DNA of 64,000 bases. Source: Heterohyrax brucei. Lineage: Eukaryota > Chordata > Mammalia > Hyracoidea > Procaviidae. The notes under the pieces were generated by a model. The model worked only from the letters and a program-made list of their open reading frames with translations. It was not told the DNA's origin and made no database searches. A program made the position numbers and the translations under genes. Shown here one piece after another: positions 10,575 to 20,742 of the stretch; within the stretch, counting starts at the first letter, position 1; every line of letters starts with the position of its first letter. The DNA is taken from assembly GCA_028571685.1 (NCBI GenBank), contig CM053144.1, positions 100,904,171-100,968,170 of the forward strand. Reading direction: 5' to 3'.

Positions 10575-10606
10575 AACCAAGTGCCATCGAGTCAGATCCG
10601 ACTCAT
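10575..10606 (-). mobile_element. AfroSINE tail micro-fragment within RTE
   Basis: 'ccaaccaagtgccatcgag' followed by a near-palindrome centred on GATC, as at 18039 and 56087 but with one mismatch. It replaces about 20 bp of RTE sequence, so a deletion accompanied the insertion or followed it. Confidence 0.6.
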
Positions 10607-12402
10607 TTGAAAGAATACACATCATTATAGCAGAAAGAGTCAGCATTCGACCATTTCAAGAGATTTATATGGTCAGACACTAGTGATCCTAAAGGAAGGA
10701 GTTCAAGCTGCACCCAAAGCACTGGTGAAAAACAAGTCTCCAGGAACTGACAGAACAGTGACATGTTTCAACAAATGGATGCAGTCCTGGAAGTGCTCAC
10801 TTGTCTATGCTCAGAAATTTGGAAGACAGCTACCTGGACAACCAACTGAAAGTGACCCATTATGTATGTTCCCAAGAAAGGTGATCAAACCAAGTGTGGA
10901 AATTATTAAACAATATCATTAATATCAAACACACATAAAATTTTGCTGAAGACCATTCAAAATTTCTGCAGCAGTATATTGGCAGAGCACTACTACAAAT
11001 TCAGGTTGGATTCAGAAGAGGATGTGGAACTAGGAATATCATTGCTGATGTTATATGGATTCCAGTTGAAAGCTGGGATACCAGAAAGATATTTACTCGT
11101 GTGCTTACTCATCTATGCCAAGAAATTCAGAGGACAGCTACCTGGCCAACTAAGTGAAAGAGATCCACATTTACACCTATTCCTAAGAAATGTGGGAAAT
11201 GCCAGGAGCTTAAACCAGCTTCAGAAGAGGATGTGGAACCAGGGATCTCATTGCTGATGTCAGATGGATCTTGGCTGAAACCAGAAAGAAGTTTACCTGT
11301 ATTTTCTTGATTATGCAACTGCATTTAACTCTATGGATCATAAAAATTATGAATAACATTGCAGAGAATGAGAATTCCAGAACACTTACGGGGAAATTTG
11401 TACATGGATCAAGACACAGTCATGCAAACAGAACACAGGAACACAGGTAGTTTAAAGTCAGAAAAGGTGTACATCAGGGTTGTGTCCTTTCACCATACCT
11501 TTTCAATCTGTATGCAGAGCAAATAATCCAGGAAGCTGGACTATACAAAGAAGATCGAGATAGAAGCCTTCAGTATGGACTGCACCTCAATGTCAAGAAA
11601 AGAAAAATCCTCACAAATGGACCTGTAAGCAACATCATCATACATAGAGAATGGATTGAGATTGTCGAGGATTTCAACTTACTTGGTTCCACAATCAACA
11701 TGCATGCAAGCAGCAGTCAAGAAATCAAAAGATGTGTTGCATTGGGAAAATCTGCTGCAAAGGACTTTTAAACTATTGAAAAGTAAAGATGTTACCTTGA
11801 AGACTAAGGTGCGCTAGACACAAGCCATGTCAGTCACATCATATGCATGCAAAAGCTGGACAATGAATAAGGAGGACAGAAAAAGAATTGATGCCTTTGA
11901 ATTGTGGTGTTGAAGAAGAATATTGAATGCACCACGGACCACCAAAAGAACAAACAGGTCTATTGTAGAAGTACAACTAGAGTGCTCCTTGGAAGCAAAA
12001 ATGGTGAGACTGAGTTGTAGATACTTTGGACATGTTGTCAGGAACGATCAGTCCTTGAAGAAGAACATCATGCTTGGTAGAGTGGAGAGTCAGCGAAAAA
12101 TAGGAAGACTCTCAACCAGATGGATTGACACAGTGGCTGTAATAGTGCACTTAAGCATAAAACGATAGTGGGCCCAGTACAGGACTGGGTAGGGTTTTGT
12201 TCTGTTGTGCACTGGGTCACCATGAACTGGAACCAACTCAATAGTATCTAACAACAACATACAGGTATCTATGTATACGTACTTTACAAAATAATTAATT
12301 TTTGGAAAAAACAATTCTGTACCTGATCAGTACAGAGAGAGCAGTAGCATACCATTTGATTTCTTGTGTTTTCTGGAAACCAAAATAGTAAAGAGTCTCT
12401 AT

Positions 12403-12622
12403 TAGGGAGTCCCTGGGTGATGTAAACAGTTAATACATTCAACTTCTGACTAAATGTTTGGAAGTTCTAGTTCACCAAGAAACACACTGGAAGAAAGGTC
12501 TACCAATATATTTCCAAAAAAAAAAAAAAATCAGCCATTGAAAATCTTATGGAGGACAGTTCTAGTTTGAATACATAGGGTTGCCATGATCTGGAATAAA
12601 CTCAACTTCAACTGGTTTCTCT
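12403..12622 (+). mobile_element. AfroSINE, long form
   Basis: Starts 'agggagtccctgggtgatg' and holds the middle block ('agaaaggtctaccaatat ... aatcagccattgaaaatc') that short copies lack. It ends 'ctcaacttcaactggtttc' and has an internal A-run. Confidence 0.8.
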
Positions 12623-12680
12623 TAGGTAGTTAGATTCTCTCTGCAGAGAAAGAAGTAGTTCATAAGAGGAAATTTAAGGT

Positions 12681-12840
12681 ATGTTGCTATTGTTTCTAGG
12701 TGTCATCAATTGGGTTCCAATTCATATTGATCTTTTATACAGTAGCCCAGTCTTGCCACATTCTCAGAACTGTTGTTCTGCTTAAATACAACTGTTCCAG
12801 CCACAGGGTTAACCCATCTCATTCTCAGCCTTCCTGTTTT
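12681..12840 (-). mobile_element. RTE 3' end, reverse
   Basis: Reverse of the RTE 3' UTR: 'tgtcatcaattgggttcc', 'cagtagcccagtcttgcc' and 'ccacagggttaacccatc'. Sequence leaves RTE identity near 12840. Confidence 0.65.
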
Positions 12841-13010
12841 TGATGACAAGAGAGCAGGAGCTGCCGGCAACGTGAGCAGACAAGAAATAGACTGCGTCAG
12901 ATGGATAGAGGAGGGCTAAGGAGGTGGTCAGCCACTACAGACCACACTCCTGCCACTTTATACAGATGCCAAACCACTGAGAATCATAGTCCAGTTGATG
13001 AACAGTCTTA
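12841..13010. other. Unidentified 170-bp block inside reverse RTE
   Basis: GC-richer than its surroundings and not recognised as RTE, SINE or L1. It sits where 1 kb or more of RTE 3' coding sequence should be. Confidence 0.4.
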
Positions 13011-14052
13011 ACAATTACATCTGGTAATCTCTGCTTTCAGCCAAGATACATCTGACATCAGTAACAATATCTCTCATTCCATGCCCTTTTCTAAACCCAG
13101 CTTGAATTTCTCGCAAAACTCTATTGTTCTCGTGGACGTACCACTGCAACTGCTTTTAAATGATTTAAAGAAAAATTTTACTTGCAAGTGATGTTAATGA
13201 TATTGTTCAATAATTTCCACATTCCATTAGATCACCTTCTTTGAAAGATGTACAAATATGGATCTCTTACAATTGGTTGGCCATGTAGCTCTTGTCCAGC
13301 TTTCTTGACATAGATGGATGAGTGCTTCCAGCATTGCATCCATTTGTTGAAACATTTCGATTGATATTCCCTCAATTCCTGGGGACTTATTTTTCACCAG
13401 TGTCCTCAGGGCAGTTTAAACATTTTTTTTTAACCATACAATATTTCATGAATTGCTTAACTGTCCACCAATTCTTTTTGGTACAGTGACTCCGTAGTCT
13501 TTTCGTCTTCTTTTGATGCTTCCCAAATTATTCAATTTTTTGCCCATAGAATCCTTTAATATTGCAACTCAATGCTAGATTTTTTCCTTTGGTTCTTTCA
13601 GATAGAGAAACACTGAACATGTTCTTCCCTTCTGCCTTTCTCATTCCAGGGCTTTGCACATGTGGTTACTTAGTCTTCTCCAGCTGCCCATCAAAATCTT
13701 CTGTTCAGCAATTACTTCATCACTGCTTCCTTTCACTGTAACTACTCTACAGTCACAAGCAAGTTGCAGTCTCTTCTGGTCTCTTCAGTCTCTTTTTGGT
13801 CATTTCTTTCTTTCTTCTATCTTTAATGCCCTATCAGTTTCCTCATATATGATGTCCTTGAGGTCATCACACTTCTTGTCTAGTCTTTAGTCATTACTAT
13901 AAATACATCAAACATATTTTTGAGATGGTTTACAAATTCAAGTAGGATGTACTCAAGGTCATACTTTGCCTCTCAAGGATTTTTTTTTTTTTAATTTTGT
14001 TCAGCTTCTGCATACTTATGAGCCATGATGATCTGTGCCACTGCCAGTCTTT
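13011..14052 (-). mobile_element. RTE coding region, reverse
   Basis: Reverse-strand RTE from reverse transcriptase ('ctctgctttcagccaag', 'catcaattgaaat'-like region, 'agatggatgagtgcttcc') through the linker and into the endonuclease side. It is very diverged and has no long frame. The plus-strand open frame at 13654-13890 is a chance shadow. Confidence 0.75.
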
Positions 14053-14981
14053 CTGTAGGGATATATCATTGTTCCTTTAATCATCATTTCCCCGGTGACA
14101 AATGATGATGAGCATATTCTCCTATGCTTATTTGCAACCTGTGTATTTTCCTGGATGAGATGTCTGTTCAGATCCTTTTTCCATGTTTTAATTGGCTCAT
14201 TTGTGTTGAGACTGTAAGGTGTTAAGAGTTCCTTAAATACTGTGAATAGAAATTCTTACAGATACGAGTTTTGAATATATATTTTCCTAGTCTGTGTTTT
14301 GTCATTTCATTCTCTGGATAGGATATTTCAAAGAGCAGAAACTTTAATTAAGTTCAAGTTTATTTGTTTCTCTTTCATAGATTATATGTTTGATGCTGTA
14401 TCTAAAAATGCATCATCAAATCTCAGATTATATAGACTTCTAAACTACATTTTTTTCTAGAAGTTTTATAGTTGTGTATTTCATGTTTAGTTCTATGATT
14501 CACTTTGAGTTAACTTTTGTTAAGTTTTAAGACCTTAGTTTATGTACAACTTTTGGCATATGAATATCAAGCAGATCTAGCACCATTTATTGAAAAATGT
14601 ATCTTTTCTCCAATGAATTGTCTTTACACTTCTGCAAAAACTGAACTGACAACATTTGAAGGGACTTATTTCTACGTTCTCAATTTTGTTTCATAGATCT
14701 ATGTGTCTATTTTTTCTTTTGTACCAAACTTATTGTAGCTACTGTAGTTATGTATTTTTCCTTGTTTTGAGATTTGGTAATTTGCATCTTTCAAGAAATT
14801 GGTCAATTTTCATCTAATCTATCAAATTTGTAGGCATAGAACTATTAATGGTATTTCTTTATTATTATTTTAATATCCATGAATTAGTAGTAATGACCTT
14901 GCTTTCGTGACTGATGCTGCTAACTACTACTTCATCTAGGCTAGTCTGGCTAGATGTATTATTAATTTTACTGATCATATC
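14053..14981 (-). mobile_element. Old L1 (L1M-like), reverse, segment 1
   Basis: Reversed ORF2 3' part and downstream: 'tgatgatgagcatattctc', 'gtctgttcagatccttttt', 'tagattatatgtttgatgc'. The L1 continues at 16236 after the LTR insertion, then at 17641 after a second insertion. Confidence 0.7.
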
Positions 14982-16235
14982 TGTGATGGTTAAGGTAATG
15001 TGTCAACTTGGCTAGGTCATGATTTTCATTGCTTTTTTATTCATACAATGTTGTGATCACTTCCTTGTTGAGATATGACATGTGATCAGCCCCATAATGA
15101 AATGTGCTGTCAGTAGCCAGCTAGTTGAAAGGAGGTTTTCTTGGGCATGTGGACTGCAATGAGTGTGACCAGACATTCTGGAAGCACTCGGGGGCTTGTG
15201 TTCATTCTAGATCCTACAGCTGGCTCCTATTCGCCTGACGTCTAGTTCTTGGTACATGAGCTAGCAATTTACCTGCGGTCTTGCCTGCCAGTCACACCCT
15301 GTGAGCCACAGCCTTCCTTTCCAACATGCAGAACATAGGTTTCACCAGCCCTTGTAGCTAAATAAATTGAGAAGTCTCTATCCTGACCCACTGACTTGGG
15401 ACTTTACAGCCCCTATAACTGTGTGAGACAATTCCTTGGTGCAAATCTTGTTCTGTATATAACAAGGACCACAGCTTTCTGTATGGACTGCATCTCAACA
15501 TTAATAAAAGTCCTCACAACAGACCAGTAGGCAACACCATGATAAATGGAGTAAAGGACTAAGGTTGTCAAAAATTTCGTTTCACTTGGGTCCACAATCA
15601 ATACCCATGGACGTGGCAGTCAAGAAATCAAAAGACACATTGCATTGGGAAAATCTGCTGCAAAGGAGCTCTTTAAAATATTGAAAAGTAAAGACGTCAC
15701 CTTGAAGCCTAAAGTGTGCCTGACCCAAGCCAGGGTATTTTTCAACTGCATCATACACATGCAAAAGTTGGACAATGAACAAAGAAGACAGAAGAAAATT
15801 TGATACCTTTGTATTGTGGTGTTGGAGAAGACTGCTGAATATACCATGGACTGCCGAAAGAACAAACAAATCTGTTTCAGAAGAAGTACAACCAGAGTGT
15901 TCTTTGGTAGCAAAAATGGCAAGACTGTGTCCTACATACTTTGTACATGTTTTCAGGAAGGATCAGTTCCTGGAGCAGGAATCATGCTTGGTAGACTGGA
16001 GGGTCAGTGAAAAAGAAGGCCCTCAGTGAGGTGGATTGTTACAGTGCTGCACCAATGGGCTTAAGCATAAAAATGTTTGTGAACACGGCACAAGACCAGG
16101 CAGTGTTTTGTTCTGTTGTGCACAGAGTCGCTATAAGTCAAAACTGACTTGAAGGCATCTAACAACAACAATATATGTATATATATTTATGTACTTTACT
16201 AGTTTTGCTTCTCTAGAGAACCCAGCCTAAGACAG
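14982..16235 (+). mobile_element. ERVL-type LTR (MLT2-like), split by an RTE
   Basis: Starts TGTGATGGTTAAGGTAATGT and ends 'ttctctagagaacccagcc' plus 'taagacag', the characteristic ends of ERVL/MLT2-type LTRs. The LTR parts are 14982-15463 and 16173-16235; the middle is an RTE. It is a solo LTR with no internal region and sits within an old L1. Confidence 0.65.
15464..16172 (+). mobile_element. RTE 3' fragment inserted in the LTR
   Basis: 5'-truncated RTE starting just downstream of the YADD region ('accacagctttctgtatgg') and ending with 'tctaacaacaacaata'. TGTATATA occurs on both sides (15454-15461, 16177-16184) and may be the TSD. The frames at 15775-16029 and 15816-16010 are fragments of the RTE C-terminal region, and they are frameshifted. 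Confidence 0.8.
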
Positions 16236-16682
16236 TTTCCAATAACAAACTTCAGGTTTAGTTGGTTTTTACCTACTGTTTTCAATGTACTTGTTTTCCA
16301 TCCTATATATTCTTTATTTCCTTGATTCTTTAACTTGCTGTTCTTTCCTTGTTCTTTCCTATGCTGGACTTAGTTTCTTTAGGTGGAAGTACAGATTATG
16401 GATTATAGAACTTTTCTTCTTTTCTTATGTGTACACTTAATGCTATAAGTTTCCTTCCAGGCACTGATTTAGCTGCATCTATCTATTTTGTTAAGATGTA
16501 TTTTCATTTATTTAAAATTATTTTCATGTAACTTCCCATTTATAGGTTATTTAGAAGGATTGTTTAATTTCTAAATATTTGAGGATTTCCTAGCTACCTT
16601 TCTTCACTGATTTCTAACTTAATTCTCTTGTGGTCTGAAAACATGCCTTCAATGATTTCCAATGTTTCAAATTATTTATTTA
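16236..16682 (-). mobile_element. Old L1, reverse, segment 2
   Basis: Continues segment 1: 'gtacttgttttccatcc', 'gaggatttcctagctacc', 'ttctcttgtggtctgaaaac'. Confidence 0.65.
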
Positions 16683-17640
16683 TGTAAATTGTGCTTTAGA
16701 TGAAGGTTTGCAGAGCAAATTAGTTTCCCATTAAATAATTATTATATGTATTATTTTCTGACATTGATTAACAACCCCACAATGTGTCAACACTCTCCTC
16801 AACTTTTGGTTGTTTATTACCAGCTTTTCTGTCCCCCTCTGCTTTCTTGTCCTTGCCCTGGGCTAGTATTCCCATTTTGTCTTGTTTTGTTTCATAAGCA
16901 TGCCTAAACTTTGGTTGAAGAGTAAATATCAGACAAGCCTTTGGTACAGCACTATAAGCTTGTCTGGGGTCCACAGTCTTAGAATTTCTCCAGTCTTAGC
17001 CCAGGACATCTGGTGGTTTTTATTTTTGATTGATTGATTGTTTTCTGTGAGTTTGATTCTGTTCTGCATTTTTTCCCAGCTCTGTCTGGGACCCTCCACT
17101 GTGGTCTCTGTCAGGGCACTTGGTAATGATAGCTGGGCACTATGTAGCTATGCTGGACTTAGTCTGGTGGAGGCTGTGATACCTGTTGCTGCTTAGCCCT
17201 TCTGACTAAGCTTTCCTTTGTGTCTTTAGGTTCTTCATTCCCCCTTGCTCCAGACAGAGTGAGACCAGTGGAGTATCTTAGATGGATGCTCACAAGATTT
17301 TAAGATTCCAGATGCTAACCACCAAAGTAGGAAGTAGAACATTTTTTTATGTACTGCGTTAACGTTAATTGAGCAAAGTGTCCCCTGAGAGCATGGTACC
17401 TAGGACTCATCCCAGTAATTCTTCCCTCAGCGAGCTTAGATGTGTCTATGAGGCTTCTATGGCCTTGTCTTGGTCGAGTTCTGTTGACTTCCCCAATTAT
17501 GTATACTGTCTTATCCTTCACCAAGTCACCACTCATCTACTGTCTATTTAGTGTTTTTCCCTTCCCACTCCTCCCTTCCCTGTAACCATTGAAGATTGTT
17601 TCTTTCTGTGTGTATACCTTTTCATGAGTTTCTATAAAAT
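16683..17640 (-). mobile_element. L1 3' UTR (older type), reverse, inserted in old L1
   Basis: Reads from the 3' tail ('gtgctttagatgaaggtttg') into the 3' UTR ('aagattttaagattccagat', 'ctgtctatttagtgttttt'). It is the same 3' UTR type as 1690-2858. The old L1 resumes on the far side. Confidence 0.75.
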
Positions 17641-17945
17641 TTTAAAAGTCTGTTTATTGCTCCAAATGTGGTCTTTCTTAGTGAGTCTTCCCATGTGAGC
17701 TTGAAAAGGATATGCGTTCTCCTGCTTCTGGATAGAATATTTATCAGTTAGGTCAAGTTGATTAATTTTGCTGTCCCAGCTTTCTTATGTTCTTATTGAT
17801 TTTACGCCACTAGGTCTATCAATTGCTAACAAACAGGTATTGAAGACTTCAGCCACAATAGTGGCTTTGTCCCTTTCTCCTTGCAATTCTATCAATTTTT
17901 GCTGATGCAGTTAAAGCACCTTAATTTACCAGCATCTTTTAAGCA
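17641..17945 (-). mobile_element. Old L1, reverse, segment 3
   Basis: 'gtctttcttagtgagtcttc' to 'ttgcaattctatcaattttt', continuing the L1 of segments 1-2 toward its 5' side. Confidence 0.6.
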
Positions 17946-17965
17946 GTGTTGAAAAACTTTTTGTT

Positions 17966-18018
17966 AAAAACAAACTCATTGTCATTTTGAGTTGATCCCA
18001 ACTCGTAGCAACCCAACT
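17966..18018 (-). mobile_element. AfroSINE tail fragment, reverse
   Basis: 'aaaacaaactcattgtcatt' then 'gttgatcccaactcgtagc': the reversed SINE 3' end only. Confidence 0.7.
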
Positions 18019-18022
18019 TCAG

Positions 18023-18065
18023 CTAGCCAGGTGCCATCGAGTCGGATCCGACTCATGGCAACCCA
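18023..18065 (-). mobile_element. AfroSINE tail micro-insertion with 16-bp palindrome
   Basis: About 43 bp containing GAGTCGGATCCGACTC (18039-18054), a perfect palindrome, flanked by 'gccaggtgccatc' and 'atggcaaccca'. It is almost identical to 56069-56113. No clear TSD is visible. Confidence 0.75.
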
Positions 18066-18284
18066 ATAGTTAGAAATAATTTTAAATCATAATAGAAAAC
18101 AACATAGAAACTGAAGTCAGAAAATTTGATAATTGTTTTCTTTTTTAGAATGTCTTTACATTCTTAAATATACTTAAAAACCAAAATTCTTTTTCTACTA
18201 GAAATGGTATACTTCATACCAAGCCAAAAATAATGACACTAGGTCTACTGAGCAAAGTTTCTGAAATGATGAGCAGCTATTTTA
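18066..18284. other. Nothing recognised
   Basis: AT-rich sequence between the SINE pieces and the start of the L1 match. Confidence 0.3.
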
Positions 18285-20742
18285 AAAACACCTTCAATCC
18301 CACTACAAATTCCAAAGTCATTTTTTAAAGAGATAGAGAGAAAAATCACCAACTTTGTTTGGAAAGGGAAGAAACCCCAGGTAAGTAAAGCACCACTAAA
18401 GAAGAGTAATAGAGCAGGAGGCATCACACTACCATGGTAGTCAAAACAGCCTGGTGCTGGCCTAAAAATAAAACAAAGAATACAGAAATAACATCACCCA
18501 CCTATGAACAGCTGATATTTGACAAAGGCCCAAAGGCTGTGAACTGAGAAAAACAGTCTCTTTAACAAATGGTGTTGGCAAAATCCATTACCCATCTGCT
18601 GAAAAACTGGAAAAAGACCTATATCTCACACCTTACACAAAAACTAACTCCAAATGAGTCGAAGACCTAAACATCAAATCTAAATTGATAAAGATTATGG
18701 AAGAAAAAAATAGGTACACCACTGGAAGCTCTAATACACGGCTTAAACAAATTAGAAAATATTACTACAATGCACAAATAGCAGAAGAGAAAATAGATAA
18801 GTGGGAACTACTAAAAATCATCACACTTATCCGAAGGCTTTCTCAGAGTAAAAAGACTGCCTACAGACTGGGAAAAAAATATCGGCAGCCACATATCTGA
18901 TAGACATCTAATTTCCATAATCTATAAGGTACTGCAAGATATCAACAAGAAAAATACAAATAACCTAATTAAACAACAGGCAAATGATATAGACAGATAT
19001 TTCTCCAAAGATGACATCCAGATAGTCAAAAGACATATGAGGAAATGCTTATGATTATCCACTAGAGAAATTCAAATCAAAACTACCCTGTGTTACATCT
19101 CACCCCCAAAAGAATGGCACTGAGCTGAAAACTACAAAATAACAAATGTTGGAGAGGTTGTAGAGAGATTGGAACTCTTCTGCTGTGCTGGTGGGAAGGT
19201 AAAATGGTACAACCTCTCTCAAAAACAATTTAGTATTTTCTTAAAAAACTGGAAATAGAAATACCACATGATCCAGCACTCCCACTGCTTGGAATCTATC
19301 CTAGAGAAATAAGGGCTGTCACATAAACAGATACCTGCACACGAGTATTCATTGCAGCACTGTCCACAATAGCAAAAAGATGGACTCAACCTAGGGTCAA
19401 ACAACAGATGAATGGATACACAAACTAAGGTATATACACACAACAGAACACTATGCAATGATAAAGAATAACACTGGTTTTAGGAAACATTTCATAACCT
19501 GGAATCAATGAAAGACATTATGCTGAATGAAATCAGTCAACTACAAAAGGACAAGTATTGTATGAGATCATTATCATAAGGACTTAAGAAAACACTTATG
19601 CACAAGAGAAAATACTCTTTGATAGCTACAAGGGTGGGGAGGGAGTGGGTTATTCATAGATTAGATTTAAAAAAATGAGTCAATTCTGACTCATACTAAC
19701 CCTATAGGACAGAGTAGAACTGCCCTATCGAGTTCTGAAGGAGCACTTGGTGGATTCCAATTGCTGACCTTTTGGTTTGCAGATGTAGCACCATAGATTA
19801 GATAGTCGATAAGAATTCAGTTACGTGAAAGGAGTAACAGTACACAGCAGAAAGTAGGTCAGCACAATTGGACTACACCATAAGGTAAAATGTATTCTAA
19901 ACCCAACCCATCATTTTAACGGACAAAGTAGCAGGGATAGTGGTCTGGGGACCATAGTTTCAGAGGACATCGAGGTCAGTTGCCCCAACTAGTCTGTTTC
20001 TGAGAGATTGTTCTCCATTTCATTTCGGTGAGTGGCACCTGGGGTCTTAAAAGCCAGCAAGCTACCATCTGAGGAACATCAATTGGTCCCAACCACCTCG
20101 GAACAAATGAAAACTGAGAACATCAAACACATGAAGAAAATATGAGCCCTGGAGACAGCAGGGTTCATGTGATTGGGAGACTACATCAGCATGAGCCTAG
20201 AAGAACTAGACGGTGCCTGGTCACCAACAAAGACAGCTCTCTCAGGGAACACAATCTATAGTCCCTGGCCTAGCACAAGAAAAAGGGGTGTGCAGATCAA
20301 GAACCCTATTAAAAGACCAGACTTGATGGTCGGACAACCTGGAGGGCCCTCTGAGTATACAGCCCCTAGACTTGCTGCTAGTCCAGAGCTGAAACCAGTA
20401 CTGAAGCTAACACTTCAGACACAGAATGCACTGGACTAAGAAACATAGAGCAATGCAGTGGTGTCTGTACTTCATGGTTTAATATATATATATATACATA
20501 TATATATATATGAGGCTATCCAAATGATCTCTTTTTAGAGGGGAGAGGGAATGGTGGAGAGGAGGGGAAAAGTGATGGCTGAGCAGATACTGGAAGTAAA
20601 GAGTGAAAGAGTGTGCTGTCACAGGGTGAGGAGAGCAGATAGAATTTCACAGAACTGGGTGCTTGGGGTTTTATACGGCAAATTGACTTGGACTGTAAAC
20701 TTTCACTTAACCATAATAAAAGAATTAAAAAACTCTTTCAAA
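18285..20742 (+). mobile_element. L1 copy A, 5'-truncated (ORF2 C-terminal part + 3' UTR)
   Basis: Follows L1 ORF2 from 'cccactacaaattccaaag' through 'ctatgaacagctgatattt' and 'gaatggatacacaaact' into a 3' UTR ending 'gtaaactttcacttaacc' and an A-tail (about 20732). The ORF2 part is riddled with stops. A SINE interrupts it at 19667-19791, and L1 copy B begins at its A-tail. It contains a (TA)n tract at 20480-20512. Confidence 0.85.
19667..19791 (-). mobile_element. AfroSINE, short form, reverse, with perfect TSD
   Basis: Reverse SINE lacking the last part of its tRNA-like head. It is flanked by CATAGATTAGAT at 19655-19666 and 19792-19803. Confidence 0.9.

Larger units (their letters stand above)
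9400..12170 (+). pseudogene. RTE polyprotein (endonuclease + reverse transcriptase), broken
   Basis: Conceptual fragments resemble an RTE ORF: an endonuclease start around 9420-9560 and a linker with charged helices at 10430-10620. RT fragments at 10683-10922, 10943-11090 and 11095-11330 represent a partly duplicated region, and a C-terminal part lies at 11923-12168. Multiple frameshifts and stops separate these pieces. Other RTE copies carry about 145 nt of extra sequence with YADD between 'ctggactata' and 'cttcagtatgg'; here (11535-11575) it is missing, so the copy cannot encode active polymerase. Confidence 0.8.
9045..12262 (+). mobile_element. RTE (BovB-type), nearly full length, inactive
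   Basis: About 3.2 kb running from the 5' UTR-like start ('gcccacgtctgtcagcc') to the 3' end 'tctaacaacaacat', close to full length for this family. Order: 5' leader 9045-9400, AP-type endonuclease 9400-10000, linker 10000-10680, reverse transcriptase 10680-11650, C-terminal domain to 12170, 3' UTR. It holds a SINE-tail fragment (10575-10606), a 21-bp in-frame triplication (10209-10271) and a duplicated RT block. The YADD-box region is deleted near 11550. Confidence 0.85.

Noticed and set aside
13654..13890. 78-codon plus-strand open frame
   Set aside because: It lies antisense to RTE coding sequence and is a shadow.
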